This document shows, in pieces, positions 11,100 to 23,749 of a DNA stretch of 64,000 nucleotides. Origin of the DNA: Blumeriella jaapii (taxonomy: Eukaryota; Ascomycota; Leotiomycetes; Helotiales; Drepanopezizaceae); the NCBI GenBank assembly GCA_009599575.1, contig VWND01000095.1, forward strand, positions 434,001 through 498,000, in the 5' to 3' direction. The position numbers and the translations under genes are program-made. Position 1 is the stretch's first letter. Every line of letters starts with the position of its first letter. The notes beneath the pieces are model-generated. The model saw only the letters and a program-made list of their open reading frames with translations, ran no database searches and was not told the origin of the DNA.

Positions 11100-13568
11100 G
11101 ACGATATAAACGATATCGATATTAATATTTCGGTTTAAATTATTTAGAAAATACCAGCTTTTAAACGCTTATTATTAATACAAAACGAAAAATAAATCGA
11201 TAAATATATCAGCTTCGAAGCCGTCGACGAAATTATTAAAAAAATTATAAAACAAAAAATTAAATTAAAATTCAGCGATTTATTTAGCATAAAAGAAAAA
11301 TTCGACAAAATTATTAATAAACAAATTTTTGTATTAAAAAAAAACGAAAAAATTAAAATTATTCAAGGAAAAAACGATTTTGAATTAAAAAAAAACCAAA
11401 AAGAAATTTATAATACCGCAATTAATTTAACCGATAAAAAAAAATCTTCGGAAAAAATCAGCTTTTTGGCTTTCGTTATAAAAACCTAAAAATTAAAACG
11501 ACGAAACTGCTTTTATACAATTATAAAAGCGCTAAAAATAAAAACAATGCTTAAAAAAAGTACGACCGCCTCGTTTTATTCGATAATAAAACCGAAATTA
11601 ATTGTATAAATTAAAAAACAGCCGAAGTTAATAATATTCCGATTATTACCGATAAACAAATAATTTATATTACCGTTAATAAAAATATTATTAAATTTAA
11701 TAAAATTATACGAAATATTAAAATCGACGTTGAAAATATTATTATTTATAAAAACTTTTTAATAATAAAAAAATGCTTTTATTTTATTATTTTTAAAATG
11801 CTTTGGATTTTAAAAAGTTTCGTTAATTTTAAATACACCGAAAACGGCCAGATAAAAGCTTTTTTTTAAAACTGAAACCGATTTTTTTAAAATTAAATCA
11901 CCGTTGCCGGCGATAAGATTTTTTTAATCGACGTTTTATCGAAAAACGAATAGCCGGCTTTGGTTTTAAAACAAACGCTGGACTATAACAAAACTTAAAA
12001 AATACTCGGTTAAAAGCATTTACGTCGCTAATCGAAATAGCATCGCGAATAAAATTAGCTAATATTAATATTTTTGGCTATTAATTCGAAAATAAAAGTT
12101 CCGAAGATTTCGTTTTCGTATTAAACAAATCCGACCTATATATTCTACCTTTTTGTATTAATATTAGCATTTTGTACAAGCGCAAAGCTGATAAAATACG
12201 ATTTGTAAATTTTAGCAAATCCGATGGAAATATTTCCGAAAAAATAAACGATTAATTTAAAAAAATAAAACAACAAAACCGTTTTAATTAATAATTAGCG
12301 AATTCGAAGAATTTATTATAAGCCGATTTTCCAGCTTATTATTTGGCAGCCGACTTATAAAAAAACGATTTGATAATTTAATAATCGGAACCCAATTTTT
12401 ATTAAAAAAGAAAAAAGTCTTATACGAAATCTTACGCAACCGAAAAAAAGCTATAGCTTTCGATTTCACCGATATAAGCTAATTCAATTTTAACATTACG
12501 CTTTACATCGATATTAAAACCGTATTTTACGAAGCCTGGCAAAAAAAAACCTTTTTAGTTTTTAAAACTTTCTAGGATAAAATAGTCGAAATGCTGAAAA
12601 AACGAATTAAGCAAAAGATTTTCGAATTTTGCCACGGCCTATATAAAAACAAATAATTTATTATTACGAAAAAAAAAAAAGCATTTACAGATTTATTACC
12701 GCAATCGTCGAAATAAATAAAATAACGATACGAAACGCTAACGTACCACTCAACGTCGATTAATTTTCAAATAAATTCGTAAAATTAACGATCGCTTTTT
12801 TCGATCTGTTTTCCGGCTACGACCATTTAGTATTTAATTTACGATTTCGAGATATAATAGCAATTTAAATTCCAATCGGTTTGCTGCGTATAACGAAAAT
12901 ACTTATAAAAGCTATTAATTCAATCGTTTAATTCGTAAAAATCGTATATAAGATTTTTATAATTTACATTTTTAATATTGCTTTTTTTTTACGTTAACAA
13001 CGTTAAAATAAAAAGCCCCAAATTATATTATAATAATAAAAAAATCTTTTCTGAAATTCGACGTTATATAATAAAATATATTTAAAATATCGATAAAATT
13101 ATGGTTTATTTCGAAAACGCCAAAGCTATTATTAGCCTTCGATTAAAATTCTGCATATCCGAAATAAATATTATTAGTTATATAATTAATAACGCTGGCC
13201 GCTATTTTTAACGAAAAAAAAATTAAAAAAATCTGCGAATAAAAAAAATATAAAAATATCACCGAAATCAAAGCTTTTATTAGCGTTGTGATTTATTATC
13301 GTAATTAAATTAAAAATTTCTTTTAAAAAGCTGCATTTATTTACGCTACGATAAAAAAAAAATCGATTTCGTTTAGGAAAAAAAGCAAAATAAAATTATA
13401 AAAGTTTTTAAAAACGATTTTTTATCGGCCTTATTATTTATGCGGATCGATTATAACCCAAACGCAAAAAAAATTATTCTGATTGTCGACGCTAATATTT
13501 TCGGTTAAAAAACTGTATTATAATAAATCGATAAAAACAAAAAACGGCATTTTTCACGATTCGAAAGC
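11100..13568 (+). pseudogene. pol: B1 pol relic, first part (PR, RT, start of RNase H)
   Basis: This is the first half of the family-B Pol. The protease part (about 11280-11870) aligns with the open 201-codon piece of B2. The reverse transcriptase part (about 12270-13060) has the fungal gypsy features of a WF-V-KK type strand, then a DLFSGYD-like segment, then the active-site box, which reads YVNN at 12990-13001 in place of YVDD. The RNase H begins near 13440 (IVDANIFG) and is cut at 13568 by A2. The RNase H continues at 20006. Confidence 0.8.
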
Positions 13569-13837
13569 TGTGACGATCTAATCAGTCGGAGGGCTGGGAG
13601 ATCAGTCAACTGGTCGCCGTGTTTATATGGTATAAAAAACGAGCCTTTGGTTTTGTAACAAAAATATTCATTTAGAATTAACAATTGCAAAAGGCAAAGA
13701 TTGCTAAAAAAAAAAGTGTTTTATATATATAAATAGTTTCTACAATTGATAAAAGACTTACTAAAAAACCAGAAAGCTTGCAATTATACGTAATTATTAA
13801 AATAATATACGAGATAGCAAAAAAATAAATCGTTATA
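13569..13837 (-). repeat. A2 3' LTR
   Basis: A 269-bp LTR in reverse orientation. The adjacent complement of the polypurine tract (TTATTCCCCCGTTCG at 13838-13852) marks it as the 3' LTR. Its gag-distal end is well preserved (TGACGATCTAATCAGTCGG). Confidence 0.92.
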
Positions 13838-13852
13838 TTATTCCCCCGTTCG

Positions 13853-16800
13853 AAAAACGCGCTTTCGAGCTTTTATTTATTAGTACGTCGCTATTTAAAT
13901 AATCGTACGAATTTAAATTTTCGGAATACGCTTTCAGCCAATTTACAAGTTTTGCAAAAAGACCGGAAAGCTTTTTATACGCTAAATAAAAGTCGCGCAT
14001 TTTTAAAAAAGCATATATAAAGTCAAACGCGAAATACTACGTGAAATCTTTATTTAAGCTTATTTAAAAAGCTTTATATTAAAAAGTTTTCCGCTGCATT
14101 CGATAAGCGATTAATTTTTCGATTTCGTATTTAAGCTTATCAATTATATTAATAAATTCAAAAGCTAAGTTAACCTGTCCTGAAAACGCGTCGTTAGCTG
14201 CTTTACGCAATCGACTAGCGTAAAAAACTGGATATACGTTTATAATATTAAAAAAATCTAATTTAAAAGCGTTATCGAAAATTTTGGCTATAATTTTAAA
14301 AAGGCCGTTTGTAAAATTGTCGAGCTTGCGGAAAAGCCGAAAAATCGGAAATAAACGCATATTAAGCCATACGTAATCGCTAACGTTAAAATCGATCGCG
14401 CGGCGAGATTTATTCGTATTTTATTTTATTTTATCGTAAGCTTATTAAAAATGCGATTTGGCGAAGTTTTAAGCGTCGTAATGGCGGCGAGCGTACGCAT
14501 AAGCTTCGTTTGCGTTTAGTTTATATAAAAAGTTGGAAAAAAAAAAAGTATCGAGCTTTTAATTTCAATTGATATAAGAAATATAACCGTGTACGATTTC
14601 AAAAAATAAAAAGCCATTTAAATTTTCGCAAAAAAGAATTATTTAAGCGAAATTTATTATTAAAAAAAATTCGTTTTAATCGTTTTAATAAAAGTTTACG
14701 AAAAATCGAAAGCGTTTTTGCAAGTATTAATTATAAATTTCGATTTGACCGTCGGTTTTAAAATAAGCGGCTATCGAAAGCTTTAATTGCGTATCGAATA
14801 TTTTGTTTAATTCAAACCAAAAAATAAATTAATACTAAGGGCTACGATCGTTAATAATACTTTTTAAAAGGCCAAAATATTTGTATATATAAAATATATA
14901 CAATTTAGCGAAACTTCGAGCGTCGATATTTTTATAACAGAAAATCGAAATAACTTGCTTGGAAAAGCGATTTATTATTACGAATACGTTATCGTAACCG
15001 TGTTTGTTTTTATTAAAATTGCAAAAGTTTATTATAACGTATTTTTAAAAATGGTCAGAAACAAAAAAAAACTGAAAAAAGCCGGGGCGCTTATTTTTTA
15101 AAACAAAATTCTTTCGATAAGCGTAGCAATTGCGACAATATTATTTTACGAAAGCTATTATATTTCGCCAATAATATTAATCCGAAAGCAATTGCGTAGT
15201 TTTGCGAGCGCTGAAATAAACGGTGAAAATCTGATCGTGCATTTTTCGTACAAAAGCCAAACGAAAATAATCGACGTTTAATACTATTAAGCGACCGTAA
15301 TATAACAGCAGGTCGCGTTTAAGTTTATACGAAATATTATTATCGTCGTTTTTTTTCGTAGCGTTTCGTACAGCTTTTTTTCGAAAGGCTATTAAGCTGC
15401 TAGCTATGCGATTAGCGTAAAAAATCTGATTAACGACACGGAATACGGAAAAAAAATCAGTTATTTCAACGATAAAAACAGCTATTTCGAAAGCCGTAAA
15501 AGATCGAAGTTTTTTAATCAAAAAACGGTAATCGATTTAATTTGTTCGAAAAAGGATTTGCAGGCGCTAAATACGTTTGAAAAAGTTTTGGCGATCGAAT
15601 TCGCTCGTACGACGTATTAATGCGTCAGCCAAAAAATTATGTTTATCTGGTTTATACGTAATAAAAAAATTGTAATCGGCGAGAAGCTCGGCCTAGCGTA
15701 TTTATCGAGCGTTTAAAAATTTAAAAATCATAAAATATTTTAAAACTTTATAATTAATAATTATTTTAATCTGATAAACTGAATTAGCTAATTTAATACG
15801 AAAATTGCCTAGAAATCTTACGATTGCGAATATTTTTTTATCGTATACGACGTAATTTAGCTTTGCGAAAGCTATAATTTTGCTGAAATAAGCGATTAAA
15901 AGCCAATCGTCGCTATAAAATTGCGAAAGCACAAAAGCTATTACGCCGTCGGAAACGTCAGTTTTTAATATGCAAAAAAAATCTTGCCTGTAATATTGTA
16001 AAACTGGTGTAATAATAAAAGCTAATATAAAAAGGTCGAAATTTTCCTGATATTTAAAAATAAAATTGATATTTAAAAATAAAATTGTAATAAAAAACGT
16101 TAGCCTTGGTCAAATAAACCAAAAGCTTTGCAATTATACCGTAATTTCGAATAAAACGTCGGTAAAAATTATAAAAACCAAAAAAACTTTATACACTTTT
16201 TATAATAGTAAAAAGCTTTTAATAAGCGACCACGGAAATTTTTTTTAAATTTATTTTTAAGCTTTTAGTCGAAATAATAAAATTTAAATAACGGGTTCGA
16301 ATAACATTGAATTCAGACTTTCGAATATCGGCCTGTAATTTAGCGTCAGCGAGTTTTTAAAACATTTTGCGAACGTATATAGCGTATTTTAAAAAATCGG
16401 ACGAATAAATAAAAATATTATTTAGATATGTAATACAAAAATCGTTTAAATAATCGAAAAAAACGTCGTTTATATAACGTTAGTAAATTGCGAGCTTATT
16501 AATAAAGCCAAAAAGTAGCATTTTGCATTTATAAACGCCGTAACGCGTACGAAACGTCGTCAGTTTTTTATTGGCGAAGTCTATTCGAATTCTGTAAAAA
16601 GCTTAACGAATATCGAGCTTCGTAAAAATTCGCGCTTTCGAAAAACGAACAAAAGTTTTATCGATAAAAAAAAGAAAATAGCGATTTTTATAAATAATAT
16701 TATTAAAAACTCGATAATCGATACAAAAACGCAATAAACCGTCGGGTTTTTTAGCGAAAAACACTAAAGCAGCGAAAAAAGCGGTAAAAAGTTCGATAAA

Positions 16801-18124
16801 GCTTTTGTTAAGATTATTTTGCAAATAAATCTTAATAATTTCGAGCTTTGGAATCGATATTTTATATAAAAAAATGTATTTTAGCTTTTTCTTATTTATA
16901 ATAAGCTCGATCTTATAGTCGTAGGGCCGGTAAAAGGCTAGCTCGTTACTGGCGGCCTTAAAAAACACGTGTTCGAAGTTTTTATACTTCGAAAGGAAAA
17001 ATTCGAAAAAAGGTTTATTCGAAGTTAGCTCTGCTAAGCTGGTTGAAAAGGTCGAAATCGATATTTTATTAGTTCTGAAACGTTCGAAAAAACTATAAAA
17101 TTGGGTTTTAAAAAAAGTGTTATACGTAAAGTCGTCTAGTATTTTATCGATTTCGTATAAAAAAATTAAAAACATTTTAACTGCTTTTTTTCTGGAAATC
17201 AGCTTAAAAGCGTATATAATAATTTGGCAGATGGAAATTAAATAAGCAGTAAATTAAAAAATTCGTTTTCGAACTGATCGTTTGAAAAATTCAGAAAATG
17301 GCTTGTTTAAATTATCGATTATATTAAGCTGAAAGGCTATCGCGGCGAAAGCTTTTTTTCGGTTTTTAATATAATTATTTTTCGTAAAACGAAAAAGCTG
17401 TTCTGACGAAAAGAAAAAAAAAAAAAAAAAAAATAATAAAAAAAAAATCGTCAGCCTGAAAAAGTAATATAATTTTTCGTATTATTCCACTGGCGTCGCT
17501 ATCGAAATTAACACCGCGAATAAAATTCGATCTTTTCGCGCTTCGCATAGCGTCGTAAGTCTGCCATAATTAATTAAAATTTTTGTCACGTTTTACAGCG
17601 TCGTTTTGATAGCGAGATTAAATCTTTCGGAAATGCAAATAAAAAATTTTAATACAACGAGCGTAAAAAGCTGTAAAAAAGTAAAACTTCGGCCAATAAA
17701 GCTTGCGTTTATTATAATTTAATAAAACTTAATATTCGGCTAATCAAGCTTTTTCTAAAATTATATTATAATTTCCGAGATTAATAATTAAAAAAAAAGT
17801 AAACGATTATATTCGGTTATTAATAATAAAATTGAAAAGCGTAAAATATATAATTAAATAGCCACGAGCTTTATTATACCTTTTTACAAGAAAAAAAGCC
17901 GGGAAAAGTTAAATCAAAGATTTAAAAAAAAAAAAAAAAGAATTTAATCAGCGCCGAATCGATCAACGCATAACCGTTCGTTTTAAAGTCGGCGAGCGCT
18001 TTTATTTTATACGAAAAGCTATTTTTGATAAATATAACGGGAATTATTAATAAATCGCTATTAAAAAGCTTTCGAACGTTAAAGTAACGCATATCGCGTA
18101 ATACGCTTAAAAAAAAAGCTTTGC
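13853..18124 (-). pseudogene. pol: A2 pol relic
   Basis: Decayed Pol read on the minus strand. The chromodomain-like end is at about 13985-14150, integrase about 14350-15240, RNase H about 15600-16200, RT about 16290-17175 and protease near 17940-18060. The longest open frame (17175 to 16603) covers the linker and RT fingers, including KKPDG and FTKLDIR. The active-site box is YLNN. The tip of pol has fewer T residues in the run before the polypurine tract than A1, A3 and A4, so its terminal frame differs. Confidence 0.86.
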
Positions 18125-19609
18125 TTAAGCCTGGGCGTTTTTTCGACTGGCGGAAAAGCTTTCGATTTTTTCGTAAGCGTTTTAAAAGTCGTCTGGAAAA
18201 AGGTTTTCGTTTTTATTATTATTATTAAAAAGCGAATTTTCGGCCGGTTCGATTTCGTTTACATTTATCAGCCTAAAAAAGCTTTTAGGTAAAACCGAAA
18301 ATCGGCCCGTAAAAGGTCGTGCAGATTGGCTTCGAACTTTTTGATATAAAATAAAAAACGAGCGTTGTCGTTGATCCGATCGAAAAGAAAAAACGCCAAA
18401 AGGGGCGTTTTGGCGTGGAGAAAAAGAAAAAACAGCAAAGGGCTGAAAAGGAGCTTATGGAGCATTTGGACGACTTTCGTATATACGATTTGATTTGTAA
18501 TACGTTTTGGTTGAGAATCTATTATTTTGATAAATGGTAGATTTAGTAAAGCGATTCGCGTATAAAATTCGTTTAGCCAACTGATTTTGTTTTTTTTAAC
18601 GGACGGCGGTAAGCCAATCTTTGAAAGTCGTTGTACGCGCCTATTTCAAATGCAGCTTTTTTCGTAAACGCTTTAATATTTTGTTTCGAAAAGCGTTCCG
18701 AAGCTGTTTGTTAGTTCGTATTTAAGCGTTCGCTGCGAAAATGAAAATTCGCAGATAAAAGCGCCAAAAGTCGTCGTGCGTATTTATTGCAAGCATTTTA
18801 AACTCGTTTTCGGCCTTCTGAACGTCGGAAAAGTCGGCCAGAAAATCGGCGATTTTTTTAATTAATTTTTCGAAAGAAATAAAATCGGAACGGTTTAAAA
18901 TACGCGGAATTAAAAACTTTTTTACCACGCCTTCGGTCTGATCGAATATATAATTCTTACGTAATCGATCGCTAGCGAAATAATCGTAATAAAATTCGAA
19001 ATTGTTAAAAACTTTAATTTTTTAATAGCGTGTTTTATAATTTTTATTATTATTTAGCTTAAATTTAAAATTCGGAACGCGCTTTATACGAGTTAGTCGA
19101 AAATCAGCAAATAAATAGAAATTATAGCGTTCAAAAAGCGCGCTAAGGTTTTGGCCGTTAAAAAAAAATCCAAAAAAAATTCGCGAAAAGCGTAGAAATT
19201 AATTTGCAACGCTTATTAATTAAAATAAAACGTTGCGAAAAAATAAAACGGCAGATTCGCGATTAGCAAAAGCACGTTCGATAGATTTTACTAAACGCTT
19301 TAATTAAAAGGTCTGTCGCAGTCGTATAATTTTTAGAAATTGTCGTTTACGCTTTTGCGCTTTTTTTAATTAATTTTGCAAAAGTCTTAACTAAACGCTT
19401 TCAGCGCTAAGCTGTAAGAAAAAAATGGCAAGCGAAATAATTGGCGCTCTGCCTTTTCTTTTGTTTTTTTTTTCTCGGGAGAAGAATTGTTTTTCAAAAG
19501 AAAAAGCTTCTGGAAGAGGCTGCTTTTTCGCTGATTAAAAAAAAGGTTGTAATATAATAGCAGAAGCTGAAAAGCTCTGCTGAAAAAAAAATCGTTAAAC
19601 AGAAGCTAT
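18125..19609 (-). pseudogene. gag: A2 gag relic
   Basis: Decayed Gag with the start position reading ATA at 19609-19607 and the terminal TAA at 18127-18125, the same place as in A5. The capsid-like block (IADFLADFSDVQKAENEF and neighbours) is open at 18722-18928. It has no cysteine-rich knuckle, as in A5. Confidence 0.85.
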
Positions 19610-19732
19610 TTTTCGCGAAATACGAAAATAAGCTTTTTTACGACCGGTCGATCATTTTAGTATAATCCGTAAAGAATTCGAAAAAAAAGATAATTTACGC
19701 CGTCGCCAGCGTAAAAAAAAAGTTATTAATAA

Positions 19733-20000
19733 TATAACGATTTAATCAGTCGAAAAGCTGAAAAATCAGTTAACTGGTCGCCGTGTTTATATAATATAAA
19801 AAACGAGCCTTTGGTTTTGTAATAAAAATATTCACTTAGAATTAATAACTGCAGAAGGCAGAGGTTGCTAAAAGGGAAGTGCCTTATATACATAAATAAT
19901 CTCCACAGTTGATGGGAGACCCACCAGGAGACCAGAGAGCTTGCAACTATACGTAGTTGCTGGGGTGACACACGAGGTGGCAAAAGAGTGAATCGTCACA
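19733..20000 (-). repeat. A2 5' LTR
   Basis: A 268-bp LTR in reverse orientation. The end at 20000 reads GAATCGTCACA, the unmutated complement of TGTGACGATTC. The AAAGC duplicate follows. Confidence 0.92.
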
Positions 20001-21894
20001 AAAGCGGCCTATAATTTTTCGCGAAAATACGCTACGATGCTATTAAACGAAAATATCAAAGCGCTTTTAAAATAATAAAAAAAATAAAAAGCGAATTATA
20101 CGACGTATATTTTATTTTGAAAACAAACGTAAAAATCTTTATCGATTAATTAAATAAAAAAGCCAATAACTTATTAAAAACGCTCGTTATTAATTAAATA
20201 ATTTAAATACGATTTATAAACTTCGAAATCAGGCATATTAAAAAAATAATTAATACAACGGCAAACGGCCTTTCCAAACGAAAACGTTTTTATCCGTTTA
20301 ATTTCGTTAAATAAAGCGAATAAAATATCGACGAGTAAATCGCTAACGAAATCGGCTGTTTTGCTATTTGCGCTTTAGGTTTTATAAAGCTAAAACTATT
20401 CGCGTTATTATTTCGATTAGTACCGCGAATAAAAAATATTAATTTTCGGGCCGAAAAAGCATTCGCGTTATTATTTCGGCTGGCACCGCAAATAGATTTA
20501 ATCGAAAACGATCGGAATAAGCCGATTAACGACGAAAATAAATTTTTAATCGATAATTACAAAACCGAAAACTTTTATTTAATCGCATATTATTTAATTA
20601 TTTTGTTTAAATTATTTAGCGTGTTAATTTATTAATTTAAATTATTTAAAAACCAAGCTTTCGATTATATTTTAATCGACAAAAAGTTATATAAAATAAA
20701 AAATAATATATATTAAAAACGCTTAATAATAAATAATAAAACCGATAAATTTCAAATTATAAAAAAAACCTACGAAAAAGTGTTTTATAAAAAAATTAAA
20801 ATTATTTATTATCGAATCAAAAACGATTTTTAATAAAAAAAATGCTTCGAAGATTGCAAAGCTTTCGTTAAAAGTTGCATTTTTTATTAAAAACGAAAGC
20901 TTGGCCGAAAAGAAAATCTATTATATTCGACGTAGTTTTTTAAAATTTAAAAAAAGATTAATTTCGACGTTATACGCGTATCGATTACCGATCGCGAATA
21001 TACGTGCTTTGTATTCGCTATCGACGATTTGTTAAAATGGTTTAAAAATTTTTTTTTCCGAAACGCTATTTCCGAAATTATAGCGATTTTTTTTTAAAAA
21101 AACGTTATATATCGATACGATTTATTTAGCAAATTAAACGTCGATAATAAATCCGAAAACAAAAGCGTTATCGAAACTTTTATAAAAAAATACGGAATCC
21201 AACGCATTTAAATTTTAATTTATAATTCGAAAAGCAACGGATCCGTTAAACGAAATTATAAAAATATTTTTAACGGCCTTTTAAAAGCTATTCGAAAAGA
21301 TTATAAACGTTGGTCGCGGAAATTTTCGGAAATGCTTTTTATTATGCGTATATGCATATACGCTTTTATTAAAATAATTTTATTTTTTATTTAATACGGC
21401 AAAAACGCTCGATTACTTTTGGAAACAAAATAGCTTATATAAAAGCTTTATAACATAGTTAAAATAAAAACGAAAGCAAATTTGTTAGCAATAAAATTTA
21501 AATAATTAAATTACCGCGATATAAATATAAAAAAAATAATTAAAAAAAAAAAGTATAAAAAAACAGCTAAAAAGGTTTGGAATAAAACCAAGGTTTTAAA
21601 AAAAACGCTAATCAAAAAAAAAATCTGGTTTTAATTTACGACGTTTAGCGCGCTATTAATAAATCGGCCGATATTAAACTTAATTATAAATAGCTCGGAT
21701 TTTACGAAATATGCGAAGCCGAATTAAATAAAAGCTATTACAAATTTACGAAACTCGATAAAATAAAATTAAAAAAAACGTTCGCCGCCAACCGGTTAAA
21801 GCGATTTTACAAAAGAAATCAGCAAATCTATTTTTTGGATTCTGAATTAAAAAGCGATTTTGACTTCAGCGATTCCGACGACGATTCCGATTAA
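20001..21894 (+). pseudogene. pol: B1 pol relic, second part (end of RNase H, integrase)
   Basis: This continues the B1 Pol after A2. RNase H runs to about 20260 and ends with the TAANGL segment. The integrase follows at about 20650-21850. It has a C-x-x-C-like zinc region, a retained VD at about 21132-21137, and SNGSVKR near 21230-21250, where the family consensus SVER has its catalytic Glu changed to Lys. The C-terminal GPY-type domain is visible as NYKWLGFYEI, then AANRLKRFYKR near 21787-21820. The frame ends in an acidic tail SDSDDDSD and TAA at 21892. Confidence 0.82.
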
Positions 21895-22515
21895 AACGAT
21901 TATATTTAAAAAAAAAAAAAAACTTTTAAAAAGGTCTGAAAACTACCGGACGATGACTCCGCTGCTGAAAGCATAATTCAAATCGTGATTTTATTTATAA
22001 CCGAAAAAGAAAAAAGTATATACAAAATTATTTATTAATTATTTTATTGTTTTTGCTATTTATTATTTTATTTTTTATTATATACTATTCTATTGTTTTT
22101 GTTTTGCTTTGCTTATATACAATTTAATTATTTTGTTTCGTATATATTATTTATTTTTAAAACTTTTTTTTATATTGTTTAAAACATTTATTATATTTTT
22201 TTTTATTTAATTATATTTTTTTTATTAAAACAAAAGCTTTGTATATATTTAAGCCGCCTATTTGATATATTTATATTATTCGCGCATTTTACGAAAGCTA
22301 TTTTTTATGCATTTTATTATTTGCTATTTTTTGTATTATTTATTTTTTTCGTTATTTTAAACGAATGCCTGCCTAAACAATTATAATTTATTAGAAAAAC
22401 AGCATGCGGATTTCCGTAATTTTTAAATACAGATATTTTATAATCTTCGTATTTTTTTCTAATTATTTTTTAACAAATACAACATATTTTTCTAATTAAT
22501 AAACTTATCGATATT
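21895..22515 (+). other. B1 spacer between pol and the 3' reading region
   Basis: A very AT-rich stretch with poly-T and TTTATTA runs and no protein-like frame. The same spacer lies in B2 at 37037-37676, so it is a constant part of the element. It may hold a promoter or splice signals for the downstream region, but I cannot point to a specific site. Confidence 0.6.
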
Positions 22516-23447
22516 ATATCGTTTTTTAAGCAAAACGTTGTCAAACCTAATAAATTTATTTTCAATTTACTTTGGAACGAAACTATTATACGCAATTTTT
22601 CCGAATTTAAGCAAATATATAATGCCGTTATTTCAAATTAATAAGCAGCTTTCGTAAAAACATTTATAAAACAATTCGATATAATAATTAAAAACGTTAA
22701 CGAATTTCTGCTCGATTACGAAAGCTTCGTTAAAATTAAATTCGTTCGCAAAAACCTTGATTACGACAAATTTCTACTAAATTACGATAACGTTTTTAAA
22801 AACTTTCGCCGAAGCAAAAAAAAGCTCGAAATAACAAAAAGAAAATAATAAACCGGGTTTTACGCTTTTTGTTAAATCAACGAAAAAAAAAATATTTAAA
22901 AATACGTTTTTTTTAGCAAAATCACCGATATTATTCTACTTCGGCATTTCGCTCGCTTTTTCGAAATTATTATTTTTATTAAAAAAAAAGTCTGGGTATT
23001 AAACGCTTATATTTTTAAAACGCAAACCCTAAAAACTAACAATTCAAAAGCCCGCAGGTTTATAAGCTTTTTTACAACTGTTTGCAAATTAATCGACGAC
23101 GTTATGCAATCGCTAAAAAAAGTTTTAGTCGGCTGCGAAATTTCAAATTTGATTTTTTTTTAAAATAAAAAACTAAGCGTCGCTAAATACGGCATTTTTA
23201 TACCGAAAAAAAAAAACGACGCTATTCCGATATTTCAAATCTACGACGATAAAAAAAACGAAAAAACTAATATTATTTTCGTTTAATTCGAAAAAAAATA
23301 CGCAATAGCAATTAATATTTTTAAAACAGCTAAAATAATTCGACGATTTTCATTTTTAATTATTAAAAACGAATTCGAAAACGAAACCAAAAGCGTAACA
23401 GCAAACAACCGTTTATTCGAATATAAAAAACCTATTGTATTTATAAA
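22516..23447 (+). pseudogene. B1 unidentified 3' ORF relic, part 1
   Basis: This aligns with the start of the B2 3' reading region (37677 onward). It begins at an ATA (22516) that could be a former ATG, then reads through stops of CAA-to-TAA type. Recognisable shared blocks are LLDYESF near 22710 and MQSLKKVLVGCE near 23104-23139. I do not recognise the family. It is cut at 23447 by element D. Confidence 0.55.
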
Positions 23448-23615
23448 TGTGACGAACCTTATATATTTCCCTTAAGATACAGACAGAGAGCTGAAAAAAA
23501 GGAAGCTCGGGGCGAACTATATACATTGTAGAACCCCTGGCCTGGCGCTAAGCCAGAATTGTAACGGAAGGCTGAACAGCCGAAAGCCGAACAGCCGAAT
23601 GGCCGGGCCGTTACA
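23448..23615 (-). repeat. D 3' LTR
   Basis: A 168-bp, relatively GC-rich LTR beginning TGTGACGAACC and ending GGGCCGTTACA. It contains short inverted repeats (CTGGC-GCTAA-GCCAG and GGCT-GAAC-AGCC) and repeated CAGCCGAA units. It is the 3' LTR because the polypurine tract complement abuts it at 23616. Confidence 0.9.
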
Positions 23616-23749
23616 CTACCCCCCTTTCCGAAAAAAGCTGGCCTTTCAGCTGTACAGAAAATTATACCGAAAGTTCGGCATACCGAAATGAAATAAACGA
23701 ACGATTGCAATTGCAATTAAAAAAAAAAGGAATAAAAGAATAAAAACTA

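Larger units (their letters stand above)
13569..20000 (-). mobile_element. A2: full-length chromovirus (family A) inserted in B1 RNase H
   Basis: A complete 6.4-kb copy on the minus strand, with its 5' LTR at 19733-20000 and 3' LTR at 13569-13837. It is flanked by AAAGC at 13564-13568 and 20001-20005. The unoccupied site is seen in B2 at 35204-35208. Gag starts with ATA, RT reads YLNN (16417-16428), and stops are dense. One 190-codon stretch of the RT amino-terminal half (16603-17175) is still open. A2 holds no further insertion, so it serves as the unbroken reference for the sites where B2 and E entered A3. Confidence 0.94.
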
